Source: Halichoerus grypus (lineage: Eukaryota; Chordata; Mammalia; Carnivora; Phocidae). Taken from it: a stretch of 64,000 nt of DNA. The position numbers and the translations under genes are program-made. Every line of letters begins with the position of its first letter. Positions within the stretch are counted from its first letter, which is position 1. This document shows positions 20,454 through 31,630 of this stretch, piece after piece. The stretch lies in the NCBI RefSeq assembly GCF_964656455.1, contig NC_135722.1:86733313-86797312 (forward strand), in the 5' to 3' direction. The notes under the pieces were generated by a model. That model was not told the origin of the DNA. It made no database searches and saw nothing but the letters and a program-made list of their open reading frames with translations.

Positions 20454-23259
20454 CTGAAATGAAATGACAAGAGGGTTTCCCTCTGGGGGTCAGGCCCAAC
20501 ACGGAAAGCTCACTGAGCCCTAGGAAGAAGACCGAGCTGAGGACCTGCGGGACACACTAGTTTGCCTCGCACCGTGCTCCCAGGACAAGGTGCTCCTGTC
20601 TGCCAAGACTCCACCTGGTCAGATCACAGTGCTCCATCTTCCTTACGTGACATTCGGCCACCAGGCCAGTCCCTGCCCCTTGGTATCTTTGGTACCTACT
20701 TAGGACTTCAGGGAAAGAAAAAGAAATCCTCTATACCTTCCCTCAGTTCCTGAAATCTTAAAAAGTAAAATCTAATTATTTATTGCTGTCACTGATCGCT
20801 TCTAGCCAAGGACAAGGGCAGATATCAGACCTGCAAAGGCACCTCCCCAAATTCTCCATTTTGAAAGGAACTTTAGGGCTGAATGGTCTTTGCACAGAGA
20901 CTGCGTAGAGAAAGTCCAAGCTGCTTAGCTCTAATTTTTTAGTTGTCAATATGACTAAAAAAGTCTTAGCCCCACCCCCAAGACCAAGGATAAGAGGGAC
21001 AACACTAAGTTGCTGTATTTGACAAGGACGTACCACAGAGTGTGAAGATACTTTGGGCGTTTCAACCCATGGCACTCACTGGCCTTACCAGGCCATCGCC
21101 CAGAGAGCAAACCCATTAGAGAAAACACTCCTCCCTGCTAGTCAAGCATTAAGGGCTTACTGGCCCCAGGCAAGTGAATAGCTGCACCAGGGAGCTTAAC
21201 CTCATAAAAGAAAGGTTTGAGATGACAAGTTTACCTACCTGACCCCTTAAGAAATGCCTATGAAAAACTGATTAGCCCAGTTCACTCCCAATTTCCCAAG
21301 CCAGGGAGGAAGGACATAAAACTTGCTTGTACAACTTGCTGTATGATATTAGAGCTAAGTGGAGAGCCAATACCAAAACCCAGTAAATTTCAATTCAGAA
21401 ATAAAGTCACCTAATTTTCAGAACTGTGTAGCTGTAACACAACACTAAAATAACTGTATAACTGACAAATGTAACTACAAATTAGTCAGCCACTCTAAAG
21501 TTCTTCCGCCAAAGCATCTTTTCCTTAGCTTTAAACCTAAAAGCTGCAACTAAAATCTTGTCAAGAATATTTGGCTCCTACCTAAGTTTAAATAGGATCA
21601 CCACAGCCAATTTTCAGATTAACTAAATTAGAATATACAGCTTCACAAACCACATTCCCCATGATACTCCAAAGTTCAGCCGGGAGAATTTCAAAGCCCT
21701 GAAGTCCAGCGGTGCCAATAAGCCCGCGGCCATCAGCAGCACGTCTGCAGCTTAAAGGCTTATGTACTGGAGACAGTCTTTGGTTCCTATCACTGGGCTG
21801 GATAAAGATAATACAAAACACAAGCTGCCTCCACCTCCTGGGAACAAAAGGTAAAGGCCTATTGGCCCCAGAGCGCTGCTTCTGAAAATACGATGGGACC
21901 CAGACCTAGAACCACATCCTTCTGTCCATGTGAAAACAACCAGCTCAAGAAACCAGCACATTTGCCCGCCTCTGACCCCCTTCAAGGAGGGGCACAAACT
22001 GAACCAGTGGCACAGTGACGCTTCTAGGCTCTTAAAGCACTCAAGCCGGGGACCCACAAGTACATGAACACCATGCTTCTCTGCGGCAAGTCTTCCCTAC
22101 CATAAGCACTGGGAAACTACAACCATTAGTTTGCAGAACCATTAGACTGCAGAACCATTAATGCTCTGGAGAGCAAGCCATTCCGTCACAGCTTACAGCA
22201 CTACCTATGTGATCCTTTGGGGAACAACTCCCTCTCCGTATTCAGGGAGATCCTTAATGACCCCTGATTCCTCAGGCTTCACCCCCAAATCATGTGTTGT
22301 TGCACCTTAGTTTAAGTAATTTTACAAAGCAGGAAATATCCCAATAATTTCTGTCTCTATATCTTTCCTGAATAAAAAAGTTTCTGCCACCAAAGTTCCC
22401 TAAGGACTCATACTGTTCCCACACTTTCAATTATTCCTACTAAATACGGCTTTTCCACAGAGCAGCGGCTGGAGTGGAGGTGCTAAAAGCAGACCGTATC
22501 ATATCAAGATTTAAAACATCTTTTGGTGGGGGGAGGAGAGAGGAACGTGAAGGTATTCGAATGAAAAGCCATCAAAAGCTTAGGAGCAAAAACCAGGAAC
22601 GGCCAGCAACTCCTTACTCTAACGAGTTCCAGAATCAGAACCAAGAAGTGAGGGCCTCGCCTGAGTGAGGATTTTCCAAACGCATGGGCTAGCATGGCAA
22701 GGTAAGAGAAAGGGGGCCTTAAAAAGGGAAGGGAGTAACCACGGAGAAAAGCAAACGTTCTCCTACCCGTGGCTAAGTGAACCCAACTCAGCTGAACCGC
22801 TGAATTTCCTCTGTGACCAAAGGACACACGAACTAGAATTCTTTCACTTCCTAAAGCTCCACGTGAGGCCGCGCTGCCAGAACGCCGGAGAAACAGTTAC
22901 TACCCCGCAGCTGCTCAGCCCGCTCCCTAGAGTGCCTAAAGCAAGACACTGCGGTATTCTGCACTCTCAGAGGAAGTGTTCCTAAGGTCGCTTCTTGGAA
23001 GAAGTGTCGTCCCCCTTAGCACCATGGGGCTGGGCGACAGGGCAGCTCAAAGACGAGAACGAGAGGAAAAAGCCCAGAGATGAGAATGGGCAGAACTCAT
23101 GGCCACTGTGCTCACCGCTCTGCACCTTTCCACCGCACACGGCCAAGGGCAAGGCTGCCGTCCCAACCAACACAGAGGCGCTCAGGGAGCCCACAGATGA
23201 CGAGGCAGGGTGCGAAAGACCCAGCCCCTGGGCTCCCCCGCTGTGCCGGGGAGGGGACA

Positions 23260-23289
23260 CACCACCAACCGCCACCGCCACCGCCACCA
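23260..23289 (+). repeat. CCACCG short tandem repeat
   Basis: It reads CACCAACCGCCACCGCCACC and on. In the APLP2 transcript it becomes repeated GGTGGC units, a possible two-layer RNA quadruplex about 250 nt downstream of the Kunitz exon donor. Confidence 0.8.
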
Positions 23290-23460
23290 GACCCACGGTG
23301 AGCATGGGACATACAGAACTGGGCTCGCAACTGCCAACAGGAAAGCAAAGCCTAGATCTAGAAAGCACAAAGAGGAGGGGAGAAACGCCGGACAGCAAGC
23401 CCCTGCGTCGGCAGGGAGCACTACACAGATGCGGTCACGAGGACGGCCGGGAGAGAGACA

Positions 23461-23496
23461 GGACGCCGGACAGGACGCCGGACAGGACGCCGGACA
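23461..23496 (+). repeat. 12-bp tandem repeat beside the Kunitz exon
   Basis: Three perfect copies of GGACGCCGGACA are followed by a partial GGAC. On the gene strand the repeat lies about 40-75 nt downstream of the exon 7 donor. Confidence 0.95.
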
Positions 23497-23536
23497 GGAC
23501 AGGGCCGCTGCGCGGAGCCCGCGCGCCGGGACTTAC

Positions 23537-23704
23537 TCATCGCTTTACACACAGCCATACAATAATCCTCAGACTCAAAATTGTTCCTGTTGCCTCCGCA
23601 GCCGCCATATATAAAGCGCACGCACTCTGCCTTGGAGAGGTCGAAGTACCAACGAGGCATCACGGCCCGGCAGGGCCCCGTCATGGCCTCCTGGGAGCAG
23701 ACAG
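23537..23704 (-). CDS. APLP2: APLP2 exon 7: Kunitz protease inhibitor domain
   Basis: This exon encodes residues 308-364: [20 protein letters not shown], then [35 protein letters not shown]. All six cysteines of the Kunitz fold are present (VCSQ, GPCR, ECVR, GGCG, DYCM, VCKA). The residue after the second cysteine is arginine, the P1 site typical for inhibition of trypsin-like proteases. The exon is 168 nt and phase 1-1, matching the optional APP exon 7; APLP2 forms without it are known. The acceptor is TTCCACACAG and the donor is the strong GTAAGT. Confidence 0.98.
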
Positions 23705-24850
23705 CTGTGTGGAAACGGTCAGAATGTCAGCAGGGCAGAGGCAGCGGCTTCGCGTGCTTCACAACTGCTACAGGCCGCGAGCGGCAGGAGGAGGGTGCGC
23801 CCGCGCGGACTCGAGCCCGGCGGAACGGCGCTGCCCCGGCCAGCGCACGCACCACCTGCAGCCCGCCGTCCGGGAGGACGCAGTCGTTCGCCCGCTCTGA
23901 TGCGGTGAAGGCGGCAGGAACCGAAAACAGCACTTCTCACACCGTCTGGAGGCTAGACTGACGGGGAGGAGCTCTGCGTCTCACAGCTCCGTGAGCCTCA
24001 CGTTTCTGATCTGGCCAGTGGAGACGTCTGCCTGACTTGTCCCACGTGCTGGTGTCAAGGACCAAAGGAGCCCAGTGCAGGTGAAAAGGCTGCTTTGGTG
24101 GTGATGACCACAGGAAAAGCTACTCCAGCACCCGGGAAGCATGCGTGGGCACTTTTACGTTCTCCGAGGTCCATCAAAAGCTTCTAGACTTGTTAAGTAT
24201 TCCCCCCACACTAAGTCCTAAATAATTCTTCAGAGCTTAACTGGCTTCAAACATAGTCAGCAGGAGGCTGCGTGCCAGTCGCTCTAGAATGGTCACAACC
24301 TTTTTTTCCTCTTTTTTGGGAACTGGCAAGATGAAAATCCTTTGCCGGTAGGTCATTAAACTCCACCCTCCCAGGCACAGACATCTTCTAGTGGACAAAC
24401 CGGGCAACCTACAGATGGGAACATGCTCCGGAAAAGAACCAAGTCACCTCCATTCTAGAAGGTCAGGGCTTTAGAAGTACTGAGGAGGGGGCCTCCCCTT
24501 GGGGAGAGAACATTTCAGGCTGCATGTGGAAGGATCCTGCCCAAGCGAAAACCACATTATCTCCCTGAGTCTCTGGACTGGTCCTTCTTCTCTAGTTAGG
24601 TCCTTACAATGCAAGTGAGAGTTTCTGATTCAATTCTGGGTCCCTCCCTGAGTGTGTCCACTCCAGCCGCTACAGCGGCCTGGCCCCCCAGCGTTAATAT
24701 GGCGCACCCAGCGTGCTGGAGAGCTGGCTTCACGTCGGCACCCAGGAGCGCCACCTCTCCTTCTGTGACTTACCTGCGATGGATGCAGTCCAAAATCGTA
24801 AGCAAGTATTACCAAATGGATTTTAACGTCATGGCTTTATGTCAGGTTAC
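23705..24850 (-). other. APLP2: APLP2 intron 6
   Basis: The intron is 1.1 kb with donor GTAACC. The CpG-rich block fills its downstream end. No SINE or gene is seen. Confidence 0.9.
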
Positions 24851-25059
24851 CTTTAACGTCGTGAGTAATTTCCTTTTCTGAAATCGTCTCCTCGCGGCTG
24901 GGTTCAGTTGGGTTCTCCTCATTGTACTCATCTCCTTTAAAGGTGTCGTAATAGTAATCACGGTCTTCCACCACCTCCTCCCCTTCCTCCTCATCCTCGT
25001 CGTCCTCATCCACAGCTGCTTCTGTGAAGTCCTCCAAATCTGCTTCGGTAGGAAATTCA
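24851..25059 (-). CDS. APLP2: APLP2 exon 6: acidic region
   Basis: This exon completes S238 and encodes residues 239-307: [20 protein letters not shown], then [49 protein letters not shown]. It is a strongly acidic, probably disordered stretch between E1 and the Kunitz domain, with a DYYYD patch. The acceptor is CCTTCAG, the donor GTAACC. Confidence 0.97.
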
Positions 25060-25399
25060 CTGAAGGTCACAACAGAAAAGGAAGGTTAATACCGACTCTT
25101 AATGTGCACAGCACAACAATGGTTCTCTTCCCTATTGTGAAACACAAAAACAGAGACAGGAAATAAGCTCAACTCACAGTTCACTGTGCTACGACAGCCC
25201 TCAGCCCAGCTACACCAGCAAAAGGGCGGAGTTAGTGGGCAGGGACTGCATTTACCTGTAGAAAGTCCTGTGGCCAGAATGAATGCCAGCTGGCTCAACT
25301 CCAGCGAAAACAAGGGCACGCCCACTTTACCCAAAGGGAGGGACCAGCAGCCCAGTGCCACCAGCAAAACCATTTCACAGGTGCAGGACAAGAGTTTAC
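25060..25399 (-). other. APLP2: APLP2 intron 5
   Basis: This is a short intron of 340 bp with donor GTAAAC. No repeat is seen. Confidence 0.92.
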
Positions 25400-25596
25400 C
25401 TTTTGTAAATATCATAGTCTTCCTCTTCATCCTCCTCCTCTTCTTCCTCCTCCTCTTCCTCCTCTTCCTTCGACACAGTAGATTCAATAATCTTTGTCTG
25501 AGGGCAGCACACATACTCAGTGCCATGAAACTGGTCTACCCCACAGGGCAGCAGCATGCCGTAGCGATATAAGGTCATTCCCTGAGTCAGACAGGC
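25400..25596 (-). CDS. APLP2: APLP2 exon 5: copper-binding domain end and poly-Glu
   Basis: This exon encodes residues 173-237: [20 protein letters not shown], then [23 protein letters not shown], an uninterrupted run of 12 glutamates, [10 protein letters not shown]. The cysteines in ACL, PCGV and VCCP belong to the E1 copper-binding domain. The glutamate run uses mixed GAG and GAA codons, which limits slippage. The acceptor is CTTTTAG before GCCTGT, the donor GTAAAC. Confidence 0.97.
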
Positions 25597-26370
25597 CTAA
25601 AAGAAACCCAGAGGTCCACATCAGAACATTAACACATTTGGTCAAGTAGTCCCCAATCATTAGCTTTATCCAAAAGAAATGCCTATCAAATCACTATGTA
25701 ATGCTTTCTCTCATGGACACAAATTTTTTGTCAACAAGCTGTGATGCTATTATTTTAAGAAGATTTACATATTTTGCTTAACTCGCGATGGGGAAACATC
25801 ATCTGGGCCAGAAACAATGAAGGCCCAAAGTTAGAAATTAAGGAAAAGGGAATTCTTCTAGTACTTATCAATGCTGACTAAAGGTGGTCAGTGATAATTT
25901 ACATTCCTCGCTGCGAGGGCATGGTATCAGAATTTGACAAAAGAAACTGACTAGAGATCCCACTTAACTACAGAAGGCAAGTATAAGAAAGGCTATTTCT
26001 CCTCCCACAAGAATGAAATGGCATCTAATCCTATCAGTATGTATGTCGAGACATCGATTTTCTATAATTGGCTATTTCTACTCTAAGGCCCTAGGGTTGG
26101 GATGGCCTCCTTGGGAACCCCGCAGACAGCATCCTTGCTTTTCAACATCCTTAACTCGAGGGGCTGGATCGTCAACACTGTATTTCCCTATAAAAACATC
26201 CTCCCAAATATTTTTAATTTAGAAGATACAAGTAATCGTAAACTTTGAAAAGATAAAAGGAAAATAAAATCAATTTGAAATCATGAAAGATTTCATGAAA
26301 TCATGAAATCTAGAAGAAAATGCTACTTCCTCTCTTAACAGGAAAAACAACACATGATCCATTCGTTTAC
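25597..26370 (-). other. APLP2: APLP2 intron 4
   Basis: The intron is 774 bp with donor GTAAAC. Near its start lies a small repeat of TCATGAAA units containing the 14-bp palindrome GATTTCATGAAATC. No gene is seen. Confidence 0.9.
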
Positions 26371-26483
26371 CTCTCTGACTACAGTGTGCCAATGCTGATG
26401 ATTCTCGCACACCTCCATCCGCTCTTTGTGGAAAAACTGGCACTTTTCTGGAACTAGTAGAACATCACTTACAAATTCACCCA
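26371..26483 (-). CDS. APLP2: APLP2 exon 4: copper-binding domain
   Basis: This exon completes V135 and encodes residues 136-172: [20 protein letters not shown], then [17 protein letters not shown]. The HQHWH motif holds the histidines that bind copper in the E1 domain of APP and APLP2. The exon is 113 nt, as in APP. The acceptor is TTTTCCAG, the donor GTAAAC. Confidence 0.97.
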
Positions 26484-26903
26484 CTGGAAAAGAGAAAGCT
26501 TTGTTATGAGCAAATCTGATCATGATTCAGGACAGTAAGGACCCTCCTCACTGAAGATTATGAGAGTTATGCAGTCAGGTGTAAACAGGAGCAATCTCAA
26601 ATATATATATATAAGCTGACAGGCCTCTCTCACCTTCAAAGGTCAACTGGACGTTACAGGTCCAGGCAAGCAGCACAAGAGCTCAACATTCCGTTACAGT
26701 CGTGATGCTTGGGGCTTTCCTCACTCTTCCCAGACTCTAATCTCTTATGGTCCAGTTGCAGGGCTATCGCAACACATGATGAGTAGAACAGGAACAGGAC
26801 CCTCCCACACCATTCCGTGACCTCAGACACACACAGATATTACTCTGAGTTCACGTATGTTCATATTCCTAGCCTCTTACTTCCCTATTTCTGCCCACAT
26901 CAG

Positions 26904-27084
26904 TTTTTTTTTTTCCCCAAGATTTGTTTATTTATTTTAGAGAGGATGGGGGAAGGGCAGAGGTAGAGGGAGGGAGAATCTCAAGCAGACTGCGCTCAGC
27001 ACAGAGCCCCATCTCACAACCAAGATTATGACCTGAGTCGAAACCAAGAGTTGGATGCTTAACCAACTGCACCACCCTGGCTCC
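26904..27084 (-). mobile_element. Can-SINE, intermediate type, inverted, diverged
   Basis: It reads poly-T, AAGATTTGTTTATTTATTTT, then AACCAAGAGTTGGATGCTTA and a degenerate head complement at CACCACCCTGGCTCC. Confidence 0.88.
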
Positions 27085-27773
27085 ACAGCTCATGTTCTAA
27101 TAACAAAATGCCAAGAAACTAAGGGTGTTCTTCAAAAGTACGGATGAATCTTACTTTGGCCCTTTGTGTCCCTAAAGATACGTAGCTCTAAGACAAAAGC
27201 ATTGTAATAAGTGAACTATAATAAAGCACTGTAATAAGTGAATCAGGTAAAAGACTCCTCGATGAAGGGAACGGGTGCCTCTGCCATGGAAAACACTGGC
27301 AGATGCTACTTCAACCAGGTGACCAGCCTAACATGAGGTCTGTCACTGACAATGACAAGCTGACATATGTGATGTGCTAAGAAGAAAATATCACTACACA
27401 GTCTTTCTGCCAAAAATATGTCATTTGATTCTAATCGTGGTAAAACAATAAGACAAATTCAAATTCAGAGATACACTTAAACAAATGGCCTAACCTGAAA
27501 AAATACCAAGTCATAAAAGATTTTTTTAAAAAGAAGGAATTAGGGAATTGTTGTAGGTCAAATGTAATGTTTCATCCTTTTTAAAGGAAAACTATAAAGG
27601 ACGTTATTTGGTCATTTAGAGAGAAAATGTGCAAAGTATGATTATTATATTTGTAGTTATATAGGACAGCATCCCTGCTCTTAGGAGAAATAAGCCGGAT
27701 ATTTAGAAGTGAACTGTCATTATGTCCCAACTTACTTTCAAAGGGTGTAACAACAACAACAAAAGTATATAAG

Positions 27774-27798
27774 ATGTGCGCGCATGCGCGCGCGCGCG

Positions 27799-27832
<34 letters not shown>
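27774..27832 (+). repeat. 59-bp alternating purine-pyrimidine tract
   Basis: ATGTGCGCGCATGCGCG is followed by CG units, then (CA)n. The alternation is unbroken from 27,774 to 27,832. The CG part followed by the CA part is a classic Z-DNA-prone arrangement. Confidence 0.95.
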
Positions 27833-27836
<4 letters not shown>

Positions 27837-27937
27837 GAGACAGTTAAGGCAAAATCGGAAAACCTCCATAAAGAGTATAAAGGTATTCACTGTTATTTTT
27901 TTTCTATAGGTGTAAAATTTTTCAAAAATATGAAACT

Positions 27938-28127
27938 GGGGGGCGCCTGGATGGCTCAGTCAGTTAAGTGTCTGCCTTTGGCTCAGGTCATGATCCCAGG
28001 ACCCTGGGATCTAGCCCCACATCGGGCTCCCTGCTCAGCAGGGGGCGTGCTTCTCCCTCTCCTTCTGCTGTTCCCTCTGCTTGTGTGCTTTCTCTCTCAC
28101 ACACATAAATAAAATCTTTAAAAAAAA
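27938..28127 (+). mobile_element. Can-SINE, intermediate type
   Basis: The head is GGCGCCTGGATGGCTCAG and the tail AAATAAAATCTTTAAAAAAA. It is antisense to APLP2. Confidence 0.92.
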
Positions 28128-28199
28128 TTTATAAAGCTGGGAGGAAAATACACATAGCTGCTCAAAAGACAGAATGTGATCTTTTAGAAATATACACTG

Positions 28200-28400
28200 A
28201 AGTATTTATAGGAAAAAAAATACTATCTGTGCTATGTTTCCAAACAATCAAGGGTAGGTGGGAGGGGTCCACAGACAATGGGAGAGTGGCTCACAAACTG
28301 ACGATCGTTACATAGCTGGACCACCGGTACATAAAGATTAACAGTATTATTTTTCTCTGTGTTTGGACATGTTCATAACTTCCGTAAGAAAAAGCTAAAA
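28200..28400 (+). mobile_element. Possible old L1 3' fragment
   Basis: GTGTTTGGACATGTTCATAA followed by TCCGTAAGAAAAAGC resembles old L1M 3' ends. This is a weak judgement by eye. Confidence 0.35.
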
Positions 28401-28414
28401 ATTAATCTATCACG

Positions 28415-28517
28415 GGGGCGCCTGGCTGGCTCCATCAGTAAAGCATGTGATGAGTCTTGATTTCAGGGTCGTGAGTTCAAGGCCCATGTTGCACATAGAA
28501 CTTACTTTAAAAAAAAT
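28415..28517 (+). mobile_element. Old short Can-SINE
   Basis: It has GGCGCCTGGCTGGCTCCATC and GATTTCAGGGTCGTGAGTTC, close to a tRNA-Lys body, and ends ACTTACTTTAAAAAAAAT. Confidence 0.85.
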
Positions 28518-29427
28518 ATTCATATATCACTGGATCATCACCCAGAGATTCTGATTCAGTAGATCTAACGTGGGACTCAGTAATTTTCACTGAACAAACA
28601 TTCCAGGAGATTCTGATGCATCACCAATATGCTCCACACAGGGTCTCAGTGGAGGAAAACAAAGAGAGGGGGAAAGGTGTGTGCTTAGCTCAGGAAGAGA
28701 TGCAGTAAGAGGGGCAGGAGAAAGGAGGCAGGCAGGCTAACCTCTGAGGTTTTTTCTTTTTTTTTTTTTTTTAAAAGAGGAAGTGTAATAGGAAAGTAAT
28801 CTGGCCTGAGAAAGGTCTCAGGGCTTTGAACTAGTGGAAAGTCTATGCAGACCCACTGCCCAGGTTCGTCATGGCAGCCTGGTCCACCAGGACCGCTCAC
28901 CTCAGGCCTCAGACTCTGGGCACTACAGAAGTCAATCCTTCCATGACCCGAGTGGCAAGCGAAAGGAGTCCTTGATCTACTTTAAGAGAGAAGATGTGCT
29001 CTGACATTACAAGCCGCAGCAGTAAACACAGCCTCCCCACATCAAAACAGCCTTACACAGGGTAATGACATTTCACACCATTATTAGCACAAGGGAATCT
29101 GGGGGCCAAATAGCTCCATTTGACACTAACGCAGGAACACAAAGTAGTAAGTTAGACACAGTGTTGCCTTGACGCCCTGAAGGCTCTAAGGTGGTAGAAC
29201 ATGTAAACTTTTTCAATCAACTAGACACAATCAATGCTTAAAAAACCCAAAATCCCCATGGGTAAATGAAGATTTGCCTCTGTTAGGAGAAACAATCATG
29301 ATACTCAACAAGTTAGAAATCACATAAACTAAGACATCCAACCACCAACTAACATTGTTTTAATGTGATTATCCTGTACTGACTAGGCAATTCTTATATT
29401 TAATCTATGACAAAAAGCAACAAGAGT

Positions 29428-29655
29428 ATATTAGAAGGCAGTGTGTACAGGGTTAAATGCAGGGGTTCAATTTCAGCACCGTCGTTACTAGCAGAGTGGT
29501 CTTAGGCAACTTAATCTTTCTGTGCCTCAATTTCCTTATCTTGTTGTGAGGATGAAATGATATGATATATGGAACACACAAAAAGCTCAGAGCAGAACCT
29601 GATGTACAGTAAGCAGCGCACAGCATGTAAGTGCGCTAGCTCTAATTACTGATGC
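29428..29655 (+). mobile_element. MIR-like ancient SINE
   Basis: It shows GTGGTCTTAGGCAACTTAAT, CTGTGCCTCAATTTCCTTAT, TGTTGTGAGGATGAAATGAT, then CAGAGCAGAACCTGATGTAC, in good MIR order. Confidence 0.75.
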
Positions 29656-29809
29656 TCATGTTGCTGAAGTCTTGAGTGAGCAGCCTCACACAAACTATAT
29701 ATACAACTATCGTTATCATACAGAAATCTGTAATTTGTAAAACCTCAATTTTATATGTACAATTGCAACACCGGAAAAAATCTTAGAACAGCCATTTTAT
29801 TACTAGATA

Positions 29810-30530
29810 TACAGTCTATAGAAACAATAAACTGAGTTTTTAAAAAATACAATGGAATACTATATATCAGGTTAAAAATGAATGAAATCTACTTATATCA
29901 CACCTTAGACACACCCCAAAATGATGTAAAGTAAAAGTAAGTTGTAAAAGGTCAAGCACAGAATGATACCATTCATGTAAGCTTGCAAACAGAAAAACAA
30001 ATGGTCTACAGATACGTACGTATATAGCAGAAGTATAAAAACATGCAAGAGACAGAGGGAAGGTGGGGGTGGGTGGGGGAAACAGGCGATGGGGATTAAA
30101 GACTACAGTTATCATGATAAGTGTTGAGTAATGTATAGAATTGTTGAATCACTAATACAGTATTATGTTAACTACACTGGAATTAAAATTTAAAAATTAG
30201 TAAAAAATAAAGAAGCTACTGGAACTTGGGTTCTTTCCCCCCAAAAAACAAAACACATGCATGAGAATAACATGCCAACAAGAGGGCAGTGGTTACCTTG
30301 AGAGCAAGGGAGGGAAGAAAGGAGGAAAAGGGAAGGAAGGATGGGGCTTTGGCACATTTAATACCTTTATGAAAAAATAACATGGAGATGAAGCAAACCT
30401 GGCAAAATGTTGAAGAACTTAAATCAGGATGATGAGTACTGAGTGACCATCATATTGTGTTATCTTCTCAGTATGCTTCCAATACTGTATTTCAGAATTA
30501 AATTTAAAATCAAAACTTTTAAAATGCCAC
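29810..30530 (+). mobile_element. Old L1 3' region fragments
   Basis: ACAATGGAATACTATATATC, GAATGATACCATTCATGTAA and ACAGTATTATGTTAACTACA, ending with AATTAAAATTTAAAAAT, resemble the end of L1 ORF2 and its 3' UTR in carnivores. A similar degraded stretch follows to 30,530. No intact coding frame remains. Confidence 0.6.
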
Positions 30531-30719
30531 TGATTTAATAATTAACTCCATGCTACACCAATCCTTAGCTATTCCATGGCTGAATCAATCTGTCTGACCT
30601 CTGAAAACCAGAAGAGAATTAACACCACTGAATTTGACAAGAAACTAAAATGTAAAAATAAAAAAAACAAAAGAATACTCTTTGAGTCGTCAACTGCAAT
30701 TCTAACAACATACCCTAAG

Positions 30720-30910
30720 GAAATAATTCAGTAAACAAAGATATTTATTGCAGTGTTAATATCAAAAATTGGAACCAACCTAAATGCCCATCAATAGGGA
30801 ATTAGTTAAATGATGTTAGCTATATACAATGGAACACCAAGAGATCACAAGAAATATGGTTTGTGTCTATATTTAACATGGAAAAACTTCCATAGTGATT
30901 AAGTAATTTT
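30720..30910 (+). mobile_element. Old L1 fragment
   Basis: TTGGAACCAACCTAAATGCC followed by CATCAATAGGGAATTAGTTA is a recognisable L1 3' region motif. Confidence 0.7.
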
Positions 30911-30928
30911 AAAAATCATTAAACAAAT

Positions 30929-31058
30929 GGGGCGCCTGAGTGGCTCAGTCGGTTAAGAATCCGACTCGATCTTAGCTCAGGTCTCAATCTCAGGGTCATG
31001 AGTTCAAGCCCTGTGTTGGTCTCCACACTGGGCATGGAGCCTACTTAAAAATAAAAAT
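30929..31058 (+). mobile_element. Can-SINE, intermediate type
   Basis: The 18-bp duplication AAAAATCATTAAACAAAT lies at 30,911-30,928 and 31,059-31,076. The body has GGCGCCTGAGTGGCTCAG and the short GCATGGAGCCTACTT ending. Confidence 0.93.
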
Positions 31059-31423
31059 AAAAATCATTAAACAAATAAATAGAGCAAGAAACACACCCCA
31101 TATCCCTACCCCTCCTCCTTCATCCTGGTTAACTCCTTAAGGTCAAGTTTGTCTTTTATTCAAAGATCTATAACTCCCTAAGAGTAGCACATAATAGATG
31201 TTCAAATGTCAACTGAAAAGAAAAAAAAAAGCAATAAACAGGAGAGGAAACGTAGTATGACCCCATTTAGGGAAAAAAAAAATTCATTTAAAAGCACACA
31301 TACTTCCATATGTGTCCAAAGAAAAAAGTCTTATATACACACCAAAATGTTGATCATGGTGCAGAAACTGGAAATGATTATTTTTGCTTCCCCTACCTTT
31401 CTTCTATTGAAAATAAGCTTTTT

Positions 31424-31630
31424 GGGGCTGGGTGGGCGGCTCAGCCGGTTAAGCGTCTGCCTTCGGCTCAGGTCATGATCCCAGGATACCGGGATCAAGC
31501 CCCACATCGGGCTCCCTGCTCAGCGGGGAACCTGCTTCTCCCTCTGCCCCTCCCCTCCAGTTGTGTGCTCGCTCTCTCAAATAAATAAATAAAATCTTAA
31601 AAAAAAAAAAAAGAAAGAAAGAAAGAAAAG
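31424..31630 (+). mobile_element. Can-SINE, young type, GAAA-rich tail
   Basis: The duplication AAGCTTTTT lies at 31,415-31,423 and 31,631-31,639. The tail has become (GAAA)n. The head is altered to GGCTGGGTGGGCGGCTCAG. Confidence 0.92.

Larger units (their letters stand above)
20454..23536 (-). other. APLP2: APLP2 intron 7
   Basis: The intron is 3.1 kb with donor GTAAGT. There is no SINE and no recognised gene. The end nearest exon 7 is CpG-rich and holds two simple repeats, at 23,461-23,496 and 23,260-23,289. Confidence 0.9.
23390..23900. promoter_or_regulatory. Intragenic CpG-dense block around the Kunitz exon
   Basis: CpG dinucleotides are frequent on both sides of exon 7, for example in the 23,441-23,530 and 23,745-23,900 stretches, unlike the rest of the window. 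No start codon context or known exon is recognised. Whether it is an unmethylated island or simply GC-rich DNA cannot be told from sequence. Confidence 0.5.

Noticed and set aside
23771..23800. CTCF-like site in the CpG block
   Set aside because: CCGCGAGCGGCAG is one base short of the core consensus and no better match is seen, so it is not supported by sequence alone.
22995..23900. A 301-codon open frame on the plus strand across the Kunitz exon
   Set aside because: It lies antisense to exon 7 in CpG-rich DNA where stop codons are scarce. The translation is low-complexity (repeated [10 protein letters not shown] from the 12-mer repeat) and resembles no protein.
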